A DNA stretch of 64,000 bases from Septoria linicola (lineage: Eukaryota > Ascomycota > Dothideomycetes > Mycosphaerellales > Mycosphaerellaceae), in contig CP099424.1 in assembly GCA_024114885.1 (NCBI GenBank), positions 1,736,001-1,800,000 of the forward strand, read 5' to 3'. The position numbers and the translations under genes were made by a program. Positions within the stretch are counted from its first letter, which is position 1. The number at the start of each line of letters is the position of its first letter. Shown here one piece after another: positions 35,327 to 50,095 of this stretch. Below the pieces are notes generated by a model. That model made no database searches, had not been told where the DNA came from, and saw only the letters and a list, made by a program, of their open reading frames with translations.

Positions 35327-35915
35327 GACTCCTCCTTAGTTAGACTTTATAAAGTCCTAAATGCCCTTACTAATATTAGACCTATTACTAACTATAATAT
35401 TACTATATAGTACCTAGCTGAACTAGACACCCTCTAAGGCCAAGTACTAGTTAATGTTAAAGACCTCCTCCATAGCAGCTATTATCTCCTCTACTAGTAT
35501 ATAGTTACTCTACTCCCTAGCTTAATACAAGATCCCTATAGCTAAGAATAGTGTACCCTAAAGACTATTAGGGAACTAAGAAGCTATATAGAATATGACT
35601 AAGTAAGGGACTAGGCTATAAGGAATCTAGGGAGCTATTAGAATTAGCTACAAGAAAGGATAGGGGCAACTTACTAGATAGTCTATGTCCTAAACAATCC
35701 ACTCCTATATAAGAGAGGAGGAAGATCTTATAGAAGGCATTTCTTTTGCCTTTTTGTAGGAGATAGTAGTATAGAAAGTTTGTTAGATTAATAGTTGGTG
35801 CTGTCTAGTTATTAGTCTGAAAAGCAAGTACTTGATAACTAATTAAGATTAGGACTAGTATTTGAGTACTATAGATAATCTGTTGAAAGATCTGACTATA
35901 TAGCATAAGTAGGAG
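35327..35915 (+). other. Copia-1 3' untranslated region
   Basis: About 590 bp with no supported gene between the pol stop and the 3' LTR. A short purine run (AAGTAGGAG) at its end is the probable polypurine tract. Confidence 0.6.
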
Positions 35916-36193
35916 TATTAAGAATGCATCCCAGATAGTTAGTCTGGATATAGACTTCTAAGCATAGTTCTAGATACCTAAGGCATCTACCTAAGGCTTA
36001 GTAAGAGGTACATCTTACTTCTCTCTCTTCTCTTCTTAGATAACTAACTCAATCAACTTTGTATTTAGTTCCTAGCATATTACTACTATACTATGTATAT
36101 AAGTCAGTTCAAGATTGATCCCCTATTCTTCTTTACTACGCTATACCCTCCTTGACATTATATAGCATCTACAAACGCCCTCTACTTTTAACA
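35916..36193 (+). repeat. Copia-1 3' LTR
   Basis: 278 bp, ends TACTTTTAACA, followed by GATAG. The CA end is intact here, which fixes the LTR boundary for the whole family. Confidence 0.94.
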
Positions 36194-38061
36194 GATAGTC
36201 CTTTAAGAGAAGCTACTATATTAGTCTTTTAAAACCTTTCTAGAGCTCGTTAATCTTTCTTATCGTCCTAAAACTCTTATAGATCGTTAATTAGTATTAT
36301 TTATAGTTATATAAAAAAGGCCTTTATAGTAAGCTATATTACGTAAGTAAAATATAGAAACCGTTCTAGAATCGTAGCTAGCGTAGTAGGCTTAATAGCT
36401 TTAATATTAGAGAAGAGATTTGCCTTATCTAGTTAAATATCTAGTACTACCGGCTCTACGAGCTCTTCGATCGAAATAGAAGGCTTTACGATTTTTACGC
36501 TATACTCTATTAAGTAAAGGCCGATAGCCTTAATACTAGCTTACGTTAGTACTAATCGAATAGATACTAGTAAAACGTATATAGACCTATAGAGTATACT
36601 ATTGTTTCTAGCGTTATCGTATATAAGAGCGATTAGTTAGTCTCTAAGGCTAAACCTTTATAATATATTAAAGAGTAATTTCGAAAGTCGCTCTCTAGTA
36701 TATCTACTAGTAACGTAGAGAAAGTCTAATATCGCCTTATACTATACCTATTTAGCGTCGATCTAGTAGGTATAGATAGTAAGGAATAAAGCTTTTATAC
36801 TACTAGACTACTAGCTATCGACTATAATAGTAACCTTAGAGGTTCTAGCTAGTATAGCCTTTAGATCTTCCTCGGACCTCTCTTAGATCTTTCGAAGAAG
36901 AGCCTTAATTATCTTACTAGAGTAGAAAGGTATTTCGAGACTAGGGTTAAGATATATATATATATAGTAGACTATAGGATTCTCGAAGAAATTAAGTAGT
37001 AGGCTATATACTATAATTATTTATATAGATACTATAGGGAAGTTATTAATACTTAGGTCTAGGTCGCTAAGGTAACTCTTACGATTTCGAGTCTAACTAT
37101 ATAAGCTTAATAACGTAGTTAGTAAACGTAGTCGGTAGGAACTTATATAATAGTCTTTATACTACTAGATATACTCTAGTAGTATCCCTTTTCTCTTAAA
37201 TACCTATATATACTTCTTAGTTCGAAGGTAAGAACTAAGACTATTTATACTAATATAGAGGCCTAGATAGGCTAAAGAGATCTCGTAACCTTAGTAGACT
37301 ACTTTTAGTAAGGTATCCTTAATATTAATCTCTTAGTTAAAAAACTTCTAGACCTAGGAGGAATAGGTACTCTCTTATTTAATAGATATAGTCTTTTATA
37401 TCCTAAACTTATACTTATAGCGACCTTATACCTCCTACTATCGTCGTATATACTAGTCTCTGAAGTCTGTTTTATACTCTTTCTACTATAGATATACCCT
37501 ATTTACTTAAGTCTAGTCTAGAGAAGACGTAGGTATATTAATTAGAATTTTAGAAGTAGTAGATAGTCTACTAGAGCTCTACTCTAATACTATATATCGT
37601 AGCGTAGAAGGTACTATCGGACTAGATTCGAATTATAAAGAGTCTCTAAAAACGCTATCTTAATATCGTTATCTTAGTCGAGTACTAGACCTAAGTCCTC
37701 TAGTAGCTAGCGATAGATTTCGCTATAAAGGTAGCGTATTTATAGGTAGTAGTATTGAAACTAGAAGAGTTAAAGAAGATAAAGGTAGACTAAATTATAA
37801 AAGTAAGAAAGAGGAGAGCTCTAGACTATCTATAAAACATGCTATAACTTTACCCTAGTACGACGTCTATAGTAGTTCTTATCTATAGAGAAGCCTAAAT
37901 TATACTAATTAGACGTAGTAAAGCCTCTTATCTACTAATAATAGACTAGTTAAGAACTTAGTACTAATCTCTAGATTAAGTACGCTAGGATCTATTAGAT
38001 CTATAATAATAGACGAAAAGCTAATACTAGCTCGCTCGCTCTTAAATCTAGCTTAAACTAG

Positions 38062-38341
38062 TAATAGATAATAACTACTCTAATACTAACTCCCTAGGTA
38101 GGTATAAGACCGGTCGCTATAGAACAAGACCTATTCGGATAGTAATAGTCTTATAATACGTTAATTAAATAGTAGTAACGAGCTTAAAATAGTAGCTCTA
38201 GGACTAAGAGCCTTATACTAGGACCGTAGGATATTAAATTAATTAAGTAGAGTAAACATTTTTATCTTAGAAACGAGCTACTACCTTGCTTTTATACTAA
38301 AAGTACTAAGTATAGTATATAGGTAGGCCTTTACCTTACTA
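38062..38341 (-). repeat. Gypsy-A2 3' LTR
   Basis: 280 bp, with the ends TAATAGATAATAAC and CCTTACTA, next to a purine tract on the - strand (38342-38355) and the CTAG duplication. Confidence 0.92.
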
Positions 38342-38419
38342 ATCCTTCCTTCCTTAGTATCTAACTAGATACCTAACTACTCATAGATCTTACTTAGAAT
38401 TACTTAAAACTAGCTAGTT

Positions 38420-41400
38420 ATTCTATTAAAGTCTATTAAACTTTTAATTAGAGGCCTATTAAATAGTTACCTTTTCTAATAATAACTACTAAAAACACTT
38501 TCTTAGATCCGATTATTATTCGCTAGACGCTACTCTTCTACTATATCCTTAGAGATTTCTTTAAGAACAGCCTCTCTCTTCTTCGATACTAATACTTCTA
38601 AGTTACTATCTACGCTTATAAAGCTAGTTTCGCTAAATACCTACTCTTTAATATCTATAGCTATAGCGTAGGTAGTATCGAATTAAGCTTTAGCTATAGT
38701 CTACTACTTAGCTATATAGACCTTAAACTCCTCCTTACTTATACTAAAGAGTTTCTTTATTTCTATACTTACTACCTAATCCGCCTATAGAACTCGGCCT
38801 ACTAAGATATCGGAAATCGGGCCTAGGCTAGTTAATAGTACCTCTATAGCGAAAGGTTTTATCGCTCGTATAAAGTATATAGTACTAGAAGCTATAAAGA
38901 GTATCCGCTCGTAGTAGAGATATACGCTATAGATCGTAGGAACGTTAACGTAGTTATTATTAGGTAGCTTATCTAACGTTCGACTATTAGAGTAGGCTAG
39001 AAATACTATTAGAATTATATAATACTCTTCGCCTATATAAGTATACTACTAAGAGATATAGGGGTACGAAATAACTAGTAAGCCTATATTAGTATAAGAG
39101 TTCTTCTAACTAAGCTTAAGATTAGCTTTTATTTCGTTAGTAATTACTAGAGGTATAGTCTCGACGAAACCTATACTATAGCTTTACTTATTAGCGATAA
39201 TACGCCTTACTAGCTACTTTACCTTCTTAGAGTTAAAGAGCCTATTACTAATCGTATCTAAGGTTAGTAAAAGTCGTCCTCTATCGCTAGTATCGTCTAG
39301 AGAGATCGTAAACTAAACCTAATTAAGGCCCTTCTCCTTAAGTAGTATATTCTCGTTTAAGGCGATATACTAGAAGCCGTTAGGGTAGTTAGAATCTACC
39401 TTATCGTCGAAGATATAAAAGGTAGTAGATAGGTAGGCTACGTACTTAATAGTCGTATACGGAGTAGTAACTAGCTAGTATAACTATAGTAGAGGATACT
39501 AGCGAAGAAGCTATTAGGACAGTAAGTACTATATACTACGAGACTAACTATACTAACTAATAGCCGTATTATACTATCGATAAACTATAAACTTATACTA
39601 TATAGCTTCGAGTAAAGAGTCTAGGATCTAAAATAGGCCTCTAGTAGAAGAAGAATAAAAGAGAAAGCTATAATCGATCTAGGTACTCTTATTATTATTA
39701 TAGTCTAAGAGCTCCTAAGCTCTCTAATAGACGTTAGAAGTAACCTTCAAGTCTACTTCGGTTACTACGAACTAAAAGGGTCTGAGATAGCTTCCTCCTA
39801 CCTCGCGTATTAGAGCGTTAATATCGTCCTTTAGTTCCTAAGTATTAGTATCTTTCTTACTACGACGAGAGTATCCTACTAGCTTAGAGAAGAAAGTATT
39901 CGCTTCTAGCTTAAACTACGTCTAGTTTTAAGTATTCTAGGCGATAAGAGCTTAGAGATCGGCTATACTACCTATCTAAATAATACGCTAGTAGAGAGTA
40001 TATATTACGTTAGCCGTCTTTAGTAGCTTTAAACCTATAGTATTACCTATCTTAGTTATATATTCTTTATAAAGAAGCTAGCTAAGATATAGAAGAATAT
40101 TAATTAAAGCGTAGCTCTTAGCTACTTTCTTCTTCTCCTAGATATTATCGACTTCTTTAAGAGCTCTACTAACGATTATATAGTAGTAGACTTTAGAGGT
40201 AATACTATCCTTTATATAAGCCTAGTAATATAGATTAGGCTCTAAGTCGCTCTCTAGCTTAATTCTACTATTATCTTCTAGTACGATTAGCGATAAACGT
40301 TACGGACCTAGTAGCGGCTCCGTCGTAGGTAATACTTAGTCTTATACAAGATCGTTATCGTCTAAAGCGCTTAGTATAGAAGAAGTCTCGATCGAGGTAA
40401 TAATAGTTTCTCTAGTACGAATTCTAGTAAGCCTCCTACTCTTATAAAGGATAGGCGTAGGCTTCTTTATAGAGCTTAGCGTTAACTTCTCTAACTAAGC
40501 TTTTAGCCTCTATATAGTACTAGGCGACGTAGTATCTCTAAAGCGAAACTCTAGAGTTATAAGTAAATTATCTTCTTTTTCTCCTTCTTAACTAGAGTTT
40601 CGAGTAGGACTAGATAAGGATAGGCCCTTAGGCGTAGAGGAAGAGAGACGTTTATTAAGTCTTAGGTTTCTAGAAGAAGGTAATAGTCTAAGGATATCGA
40701 GGACTATCTCTCTACTACTAGGAATATATAAGTTAGTTCTTCGAAGGTCTCTCCTTTACGCTCTCCTTTAGTAAGCTTGACTATAAATCTATACTAATTA
40801 AGCTTATAGCCCGCCTCTAGGCGCGCTTCTCTTATCTTATAGCTAAATACGTCGACCTACGAGAGCTCTACCTTAAACTTGTTCTAGTAGCGTCTCCTAT
40901 CTAAGTTCGTATTAATAAAGCCTAAGCCTTACGAGCTAAGAGTCTTCTTACTCCTCTATAGCTAAAAGTACTAGCTATAAGAGAATATGTTCGCTATTTA
41001 CTAATAGAAACGATCTTACTTTTACTACGCTAAGAAGATCTAGTCTTTAGGCTCGCTCTCTTTAAAGATACCTTTATACTTATTTAACTATTAACGAAGG
41101 TTCCTAAGTATCTCTTTACTATATAAGACTTAATTAAGAAAGAGGAAGTTCTACTTATACCTAAACTCTATACGTAGCTACTACTAAATTAAGTTTCTCT
41201 CTTTTACTAAGTCTCGGCCTTCTTAACGTATCTTCTTTATATTATCGCGCTTTACGCTCTACGCGTCAAGGTGCTTTAGCAAAATCTTAGCTAAGAGGCG
41301 TTTAAAGAAGTTAAATATACTAATCTTTATTCTATCGTTCGCTTCCTCGACTTACTTAAGTACTAAGTCGATACTCTCCTCCTATTCTTATAGCGTTTCT

Positions 41401-41720
41401 AGCGATAGAATAGCTTTAGTAGCGTTATTAAGGTTTATTATATTAGTAAGAGGTCTACTTAAGGCCTAGAAACTAATAAGAGAGCCTTCGCGATTAGTAC
41501 GAGCGAGCGCTATACCTTATATAGAACTTAAAGAAGCTATCTTTTATCGTTTCTTTAAGGACTCTTATCTAGGTAGTTCTTATATAGGACTTCGAATAGG
41601 TAAGGTAGAAGGCGAAAGTACTAGTCTTAATAAGCGTTTAGGCGTTAAAGAACGCTAGAAAGGGGAAGTCTTGTTCTTTATACGCGATAGAGAAAGAGAA
41701 CGTCTTTAATTAGTCGTATT
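38420..41720 (-). pseudogene. Gypsy-A2 third ORF
   Basis: Counterpart of 3690-7000 in A1, in the same place and orientation. The AT-hook-like segment (near 39860) is partly changed by RIP. Preservation of the layout in two independent insertions shows that the ORF belongs to the family. Function unknown. Confidence 0.6.
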
Positions 41721-42029
41721 AGTAGCTTAGAGCGATATAAAGCGCGTAACTAGTAACGAGTAACTTAAATAGCGAGGAGGGTTAGGCGCGTAACTAGTTA
41801 TAGAGTTTTCTATTATATTAGTTACCGCTTACGTATATAAATAGCTATATAGCGTTACTAGGTAGTAACGAAAGATAAGAATCGAACTTAATAGAAGTAA
41901 GGCTCTATAGTAACTAATTAATAGTTAATAAGGAAGAAGAGATCGTCTAGAGCGTAAAAGTAGTCTAATTATATACCTTATCGTAGTAGCGTAACTACTA
42001 TTAGGATTAGAGGTCTATACGTAAGGCTT

Positions 42030-43110
42030 AGTTATATAAGGTTTTAGTTATCGTTTAAAAAGATAACTAAAAGTTTACTTTACCTTAACGCTTCTATAGC
42101 CGTTATATACTACTAACGCTACTACTAACTACTATAGTATATACCTTACTATCGCTAACGAGGACTAAGACTTAGATACTATCGTCGTTACCTCTACTAA
42201 CTTAAAAAAGTTTTATTTTTCGTATACCTAGTCGACTTACTAGATCGTGCTTTCTATACTATAAAAGACTACTAGCGCTATAATTAATAGCTAGAAAGGA
42301 GCTATTAGAGCCGTTATTACTAAGGATTCAAGCTTCTCTATCTTTATATAAGCTAAAAACCTTAAACTTTAAGAATTCTCTATTAGAAACTAATATTTTT
42401 AGCGATTCCTTTAGTTAGACGAAAATTAGTAGTAAAAAGATCTTTAGGATAGATAACTCTTATCTCTCTTCTTCGATTAGCGATAGAAAAGGGCTCTAGG
42501 AAGGTAGATTATAATACTAACCTTAGAAATTACTAGTAGAAAAGAGCTTTAGAAGTATAGATCTAGCTTAGATTTTTAAGACCTAGTAGTAGAAAGTAGC
42601 TTAGGACAGCTAACTTTTATAATAATAGTAGGCTTAGGACTTAGAAAAAAGAGTAGGATAGTAGGTTAACTAGTAGATATAGAATCTATACTTAAAAGTT
42701 AAGCTTAGGAAAGTAACTAGCTATATAGATACTTATCTTAGCTATAGAAAATAGCGTTAGGATAGTTAGAATTAGCTAGATTTCTACTAATCTAGTAAAA
42801 GAGAAGCTTAAGAAGCTTAGATTAGAGCTTAATAGTAGCTCTAGGAATAAAAGAAGTAGTTAGAACAGCTAAGATTTAGCTAGATTTATACTAGTCTAGT
42901 AAATTATAAGCTTAGGAAGCTCTAATTAGAGCTTAATAGTAGCTTTAGAACTAAGAGAAGCGCTTAGGAAGGTTAGATTAGAGCTTAATAGTAGCTCTAG
43001 GAATAAAAGAAGCGTTTAAGATAGTACGATCTTAGAAAGATTAGCTCTTTTATAGTAGAGGCTAGGCTTTAGTAGCTAGATCTTAGCTTATATCTTTAAT
43101 TAAGTATTAC
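42030..43110 (-). repeat. Gypsy-A2 spacer with imperfect tandem repeats
   Basis: Matches 7300-8380 of A1, including the AGTTATC...GATAACT palindrome near 42046 and recurring ATTAGAGCTTAATAGTAGCT blocks. No supported gene. Confidence 0.55.
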
Positions 43111-43129
43111 CTATCGAATTTCTAAATCT

Positions 43130-46100
43130 TTAGCTCTACTAGGCTAGTTTTAGCCTTTAGCTTACTAAGTCTTCTACTTCTTCTTTAAGCTCCGTTAGTA
43201 GCTAGCGTATATAACTCTCTTATTCTTTTTAAGTTATTACTAATAGCTTACTAATAAAGATCTATAGATACTTATACCTAGGTAGAAGGCCTAGTTCTAT
43301 AACCTTCTCTATTAGTAGTAGTACTTCCTCTAGTTTAACCTAATCTAGAACTAGCTTTAGGTTTCTTATAGAAAGATATATTTCTTAAGGTCTATCCTTT
43401 TATAGATATACTCCTACTTAGAGCTATCTAGTTCCTTAAGTTTATATAATATACCTCTCTATAATACTTTAGATATCTTAAAAGAGCCTTTCTATTTAAA
43501 TATAAGCTTATAGAAGAAGCTAGTTTTTAACTTAGAGCGGTATACTAATACGAGATCTTCTTCCTTTAGTATAGTAAGGTCTATATAGCGATATTTATCG
43601 AAGTACACCTTATTCTATTCTTAGAGACGCTATTAATATAGTCGTCCTTCTTCTATAGTCGTTTTTATAGCTTCTAGAGCTTAAGCTCGAATCGTAAGAA
43701 GCTCTACTCTAGTCTTAACCTTACCTTAATCTATAATCTAGAAGGTATAGTATTCTAGCTCGATTAGTAGTACTACGTTACGCCTAATTATTACCTCTAA
43801 TAGTATTAGGCTAGTAGTAGAGACTATTATCGTTCTCTCTACCTATAGAACTGTTAGAATATAGTCGCGAATCGTATAAAGGCCGCCGTTAGAGAGCTTT
43901 AAGTAAGCGTCTAATATTATCTTATAGCCGACTTTAACGATAGCGTTAGACTAAGAGTAGTATAGTAAAATATTAATACGTTTAATACTATACGATAGTA
44001 GTAGCTTCTCTATATTACTAAGGTTAGTCTTATAGTTATCGAGGATAACTTCTATAGCGGCCTTCTACTAGTAAAAGATCTCTTTCTATATAAACCTTAC
44101 TATCTATACTAAGAAGATACTCTTCGCTAGGTACTAGAATATATATACTTCTAGCTAGCGCGATAGAGATTCGCGTATAACTATTAACGAATAGTTCTTC
44201 GAGATATATAAGCTATCGATATACTACCTCTAGCTAACCGTAACTTAGAGCGGGATCTATAGTTCTCTAGGTACCTGTCTCCTATATCGAAGACTATAAA
44301 TAGTATATTACTAAATAGCGAGCGAGATTTAAGCCTAAACCCTATCCTACTACTATCGTTTCTAGATAAGATTATACGTCTATTTAGCGCTACGATAACT
44401 ATTCTTATAATAGTATACCTTAATAATACGAGCTCGCGCTTTAGGTTTATTAATAACTCGCTATAGGGGTCTAGCTACTCGCTCTTAGCGCTAGAGCTAG
44501 TTATTCTTAATATAAAATAGCCGATACTTCTTTCTTAACTACTTATACTCGTTATTAGAAACTCTCTTAGGTCTTTATATTCGTATAAGTACGAAAGCGA
44601 TATTTATTAACTTCTAAGAGTAGATCTTATTAATTATAGGTAGCTCGCCCTAAATCACTTATATAGAGAAAGCGTTAACGTAAAAGATATCGAAGAATTA
44701 CTCGTTAATTATTAGATCTACGTCTTCTTCCTATTCTATAGCCTCTATATCTTTAGGCGTAGTAGGCTTCCTTAATAAAGAATCTAGAGCTATATACTTC
44801 TTACTAGGAACATATATAATATTAAAGTCGAAGAGGTAGATCTATACTAGCTAGCGCGTTATTACTATATTCGGTAAATTAGAGGTAGCCTTATTAAGCT
44901 AGTAAACGAGAGTATTTATATTAATCTCTAGCTAAAAGTATACTCTAAACAACTATAATTTTAGCTTCTTTAATACCTTTAGTATACTAAGGTATTCGCG
45001 CTTTCTAGTATTATACTTGACTTCTACTAGGTTAAATAAGCTAGACTTATACCGAACTAGATAGTAGAGAAGTAGCTCGTCTCGATTATATTAGGAAAGC
45101 GTATATCTCTAACCTTTACTACTCGAATCTACGTCTACGATAATAAGTCCTACCTTTTCTCTATAGTTAAGAGTAACTAGGGCTAGAGCTAAAACTAGTA
45201 CCTTTAAGACGACGTCTTTAGCTAGTTAGTGTTTAGTAGTCTATTAAAACTTAGTATCCTTCTATAAGAGTTTAAATAGTAGAGTAAGGATAATCGTAAA
45301 ACCTTTAACCTAGACGTAGTAGTACGTAACTACGTCGAGGAAGATTCGAACCTCCTTCTAATTCTCTAAGATCGGCTATTTCTTAATCTTTACTACTCTT
45401 ATAAAGTCTAGATAGCGACTATCGATACTAGTAAGGTAACTAACGATTACTAGTTGTTTATAATAAAGCTATAGCTTATTAAAAGCCACGGTTATATTAG
45501 CTCGTTCTATATTATAGAGAACGTCGTCTATAGCTATAATATATTTAATAACTTAATAGTAGAGGCTAGGTTTAACCTCTTTACTATCGTACTTCGTCTT
45601 AGGCTCTTTAATACTAATATTATTAAGGAACAGCTATACCTTATATAAGACATACTCTATAAGTACTTAATTAATAATATAAACGAACTAGGTAATAGAA
45701 TTCGTAGCTCCTTACGGTAACGTAGTCTACTATAATAGGCCTAGTAGTAAATTAAAGCCTATAAGGTCTCTATACGATTTATTAAGTAGGATTTAGTTAT
45801 ATCTAGAGAAGATATTAACTAACAAGGCTAGCGCGTAACCGGTAAAGTCCTTAGAGAAACCCTTAGCGTTAGGTAGTAAGTTCGAATCTCTTATAGTAAC
45901 TTAATTAAACTTCTAAGCTACGTTAATTAACTAATACTTCTTAGGCTTACCTACTTCTATCTTCTTACTAATAAGGAAGTACGGATTTCGATAGGTACTA
46001 TAGTATAGCTTAAGAGTTCTAGCTTAGATTCGTTACCTTAGTATGTCTTCTACGATATAACGTAGCGATAGGTTTAGCTTAAAGCCTAGATACTACTATA

Positions 46101-47130
46101 GCTCGTAAGGAACTATCTGAATCTTCTATAGTAGAGTAATATTAGGATTAATTCGGCCTAAATATATAAAGTCTTACGTAAAGATAGCTTCTTAGTTCCT
46201 TAGTATATAGTATAATAAATCTAGCTCCTTTAGTAGTAGTTCTATACTAGGTTTGAACTTTATAAGCTATTCAGGCGTAAGCTATAATCTAGGCTCGATC
46301 GCTAAGAATCTCTTAGTTAGGTACTTACTATCGTAAGGTCTAGTACTAGGTAGTATAGCTACTTCCTTCTTAATACAAGTCTATCGCTAGTCCTTTAACC
46401 TACTAGGGTTTGACCTATTAGTTATAGTAATGTCTATATTTACTAGTTTAATCTTATTAGTAACTCGCTTAATCTTATAAAGAGTATAGGCGCTAATATA
46501 ATTATCTAGCTTCCGCTACTCTATAGCTTCTTTATTATAAGCTCTCTCTGCTACTATATTAATAGCGGCTAAGATAACGTACGTCTCCTTACTAAGCTCG
46601 TCGTCTACTTTATTAGAGATAACCTTGTCGTAAGGTCCGGGTTCTTAGATAGCTAGCTCTACCTCTCTAATCTTCCTATAAGTAATTATCAAGTATTCGC
46701 CTCTATAATTTAAACCCTAGCTCGATTAAGATACTAGTATAGTATCTTTAAAACCGTACCTAATACCTTAGTATAAGTCTCGCTCGTTAGTATAAGCTAG
46801 CTTAGCTTCGCTAGTAGCTAGTAAAAGCTTCTTAAGTCGACTATTTTAGCTGAATTTAGTAATATTACTTTCGATAGCTACTACTACGAGATAGTTATAC
46901 TATGTTTAAGTCTAGCTATAATTAACCTGTCTTAATAGTTCGAGCTACTATCGTAGAGAGGTACTTTATCTAATTAAGTCTACTATAAAATAGTCTCTAA
47001 AGTAGATTACCTTTATACACGATAACTACTACGTAAGATAGTTAAAGACTTAATTCTCTAGGAGTTTAGAGCTATTAGTAACTATAAACGAACACTAGTA
47101 CTAATCGCTTATCTATCTATACTACTAGTA
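43130..47130 (-). pseudogene. pol: Gypsy-A2 pol
   Basis: Reverse transcriptase, RNase H and integrase in the same order as in A1. The damaged FLNN box lies near 45610-45625. More stops than A1, no open piece of useful length. Confidence 0.83.
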
Positions 47131-47219
47131 TAGTTTAAAGTATAGTATAGGAGGTATAACGTAATTATCGTTTAAAAAGGTAACTATAGAACGTTCCGCT
47201 AGCTAACTCTCCTAAGTAG

Positions 47220-50095
47220 AGTTTTTACCTCTAACTACTAAACCTTATATAGAAAGGGTAGTAGAAGCTTAAAAAGCTTATAATCCCTCCTCCTACTCCT
47301 TACTAATATAAGATCTAGAGTCCTTAATAGTATACCCTATATTCTTTAGCTAGTAATTACTAAAAGTTAGAGTTCGGACACTAACTTCTATTAAATCTTA
47401 ACGCGATATACGTATTAGAGCCTCTACTAAACTCGTGCTATCGACTAGAGCTAGTTCCTTAGTACTCTAGCTTTTCCTAGGACTTATTCTATAGTACGTA
47501 TATTACTACGGCTATTAAAACTAGTAAATATAATAATATAGCTATCTAAAGTACTAATTAAGCTCTCTTAAGAGCTATTATTATAGTTCTTAGAAGCTAG
47601 GCGTACTCGCTACGCTTATAGCTAGCTAAGTAAGATCGGGCCGTTTACTAGTAAGACTAGAAATAGTATAGTAACTCTTACGCTAAAGGTATCGATTAAT
47701 CCTCTAGGTAGTACCTAACGAAAGTAACCTTATCTCCGACTCCTTCTATAGTAATATTACTAAGAGGAGTTATACTAACTTAAAGCTTTCGAACGTATTC
47801 GATTAGTACAATTATTAACTTAGCTCTCTCGTCGATTAAAGACTCGTAAGCTATTATTCGAGAGCCGTACTTTATAGGTACGTAGATACTTAGAATAATC
47901 TAATAGATATTATTAAATAATAGAAGGATATTATCTATCTACTTATAAAGCTTAGAAGTAGGCCTAGGTTTCACTATATTAATCGCTATAGTAGTAGCCT
48001 AGAAGGCCTTAATATCGGTTACTAAAACAGCTTTTATTAGCTCCTCTACTATATCGTAGAAGGCTTTAGATAATAAGGAATATACGCTAATCTTAGCTCT
48101 ACTATCTCTATTCGTACGCTTCTTTATATAGAGCTTATTAAGCTTCTCCTATAGATCTATATCGTTTAGAACACGACCTTATAAGGAATACGACACTTGC
48201 TCGCTATAGAGAATAATCTCTACTAAGCTTAACTAGACCTTAGATTCGAGTATTTTATCTATCTAGAAGACGTTAGCGTTATTATTAGCGTACGTAGCTC
48301 GAAGGTAGTTATCTATATACTTAGTCTTTAGAGGCTCCTTAGCCTTCTTCTACTTTTAAGTATACGTAAGAGCGACTAGAACTAGTAGACTATTTAGGTA
48401 GTCGTATATCTACTTATCCTCGATCTTATCGTTATTACGTCTCTAAGTTTAAGAATCCTCTAACTTCTCTATATCTATAAGGTAAGGAGCTAGCTAGTTT
48501 TTATCTTTAACCTCTTTAATATAAGAGTAACGATAAGCGCGGGTTCTTATAGCTATAGCCTAGGTTATAATTCGCTTCTATACTCCTATTAGCTATCTTT
48601 CGACTAGACGAGAAGGGTTTAGGTTCTACTTTATCTTTACGCTATCTCTAGCTACGTAGGCGCTAATTAGATCGTCTTAATCTTCCTATATAATAGAAGC
48701 GACTTAGCTAATATTAACGAGACCGTCGATACTAGCTACCTTATTCGCTATCCTCTACTAGCTCGCTCTTAGCGTTAATAAACGATCTATATTTTCAAGA
48801 TTAATCTTCCTATAGCGCTACTCTAATACTTCTATTAATATAAATAGCTTTAGTAGTTCCTTATCCTAGTAGTACTATATCTTTTCTATACCTAGGTAAG
48901 GCGTCCTATAGTATATAATACTAGTCTTTAGATCTCTATATATTAAGCTCTTAGTCTTAAACTACTATAGGTACTCGTAGTTTATAGCTATATAGCCTTC
49001 GAGCTTATATATCTAATAACCTAAAATCTTTAGAGCGATCGCTATATAGGCCTTAATTATTAACCTATTATCTATCGTAGCTAAGTTAATCGAAATCTCC
49101 TAGCTATAAGTAGGCCTTAGAATATATAGATAGTCGTAATCGTAAGACTTCGCCTACTATCCTATCGATAAGTATAGTAGCTATAGACCTTCTTCTTCGA
49201 GTTAACGAATCGTAGTAATTACGAGATCTTATATACTAGTAGTAATATTATCGACGCTTACTAGTTTATAGCCCTTATAGACTACCGTTTCTCTAGCCTT
49301 GAACTTAGAGTTTAGTCTTAAGGCGGACTTCTTTACTACTTTATATAACTACTAGATATCTCTACTACCTTCGTTATATACTTCTAATTTAAAGTCCTTA
49401 TTACTATTAATCTAACGCTAGGCTATCTTTAAGAGCTTACTATAATCCAAGTTACTATTATTAAGGTCTAACCTAAGATAGGCCTAGAGTCTTTTACTAA
49501 AACGGAATAGTAGGCCTCGTACGAATAGAAGAGTATAGGAGCGCTTATCTATATACGAAGTAGGTATAGTATTAGAGTAGAGTATAAACTACCTCAAGTA
49601 CTCTAAGAGATTATTATCCTCGCTATAGTTAACCTTATAAAGGTTCTCTATATAGCGGCGGTTTCTAAGTATATATATATTATCGTACTTTTAGTATTCC
49701 TTAATAATCGACTCTTTAAACTTAGCGTAGTCTCGGTCGTAGAAACTATTAAGGCGCTAGTATCTTCTACGTTAGATAACTATAACCTAAGTAAGTAACT
49801 TCTTATAAAGCTACTTATTATTATTAATAAGTAGAATAGCGTAGTTCCTATATAGTACTTTAAAGCGCTTAATATACTCGGTTACGTTCTCTCTATTAAA
49901 GAAGAGATTCTAGTCCGAGCTAGGTAGTAGTAGAACCTAAGTAATAATTACCTTCTAGTTTTAGATTACTTAGATAGTCTCTATAAGTAGCTAGAACTAT
50001 GTTATAGATAGTCTACCTCCTAAGCTCGGTCCTTAAAAGATATTAGCGTTAGGGTTAAGGTTAGTACCTCCTTAGTCCTCTACTTCTATAGATAT
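47220..50095 (-). pseudogene. gag: Gypsy-A2 gag and protease
   Basis: Homolog of A1 12500-15348. The start codon is ATA near 50095 (ATG in A1). Protease strand and gag core recognisable, heavily stopped. The leader 50096-51034 carries the palindrome near 50299 and AGAGCCGAAGGT beside the LTR. Confidence 0.78.

Larger units (their letters stand above)
29895..36193 (+). mobile_element. Copia-1, complete Ty1/Copia retrotransposon (6.3 kb)
   Basis: Two 278-bp LTRs, primer-binding site, gag-pol in the order gag, protease, integrase, reverse transcriptase, RNase H (diagnostic of Ty1/Copia), a 590-bp 3' untranslated region, and a 5-bp target duplication. It is the least RIP-mutated element in the window: many CpA and TpG survive. 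It is therefore among the latest insertions, or saw the fewest rounds of RIP. Confidence 0.95.
28474..37500 (-). pseudogene. Right-arm hAT transposase (Z'), interrupted by Copia-1
   Basis: C-terminal part 28474-29894 and N-terminal part 36199 to about 37500, on either side of Copia-1. It is the reverse complement of Z. The insertion lies just 5' of intron 2, in coding sequence; the left arm shows the uninterrupted site near 25975-25980. Heavier RIP than Z, with added stops and loss of acidic residues. Confidence 0.8.

Noticed and set aside
35327..35915. Extra gene in the Copia-1 3' region
   Set aside because: No frame is longer than chance, and the pol frame ends at a TGA that RIP would not create.
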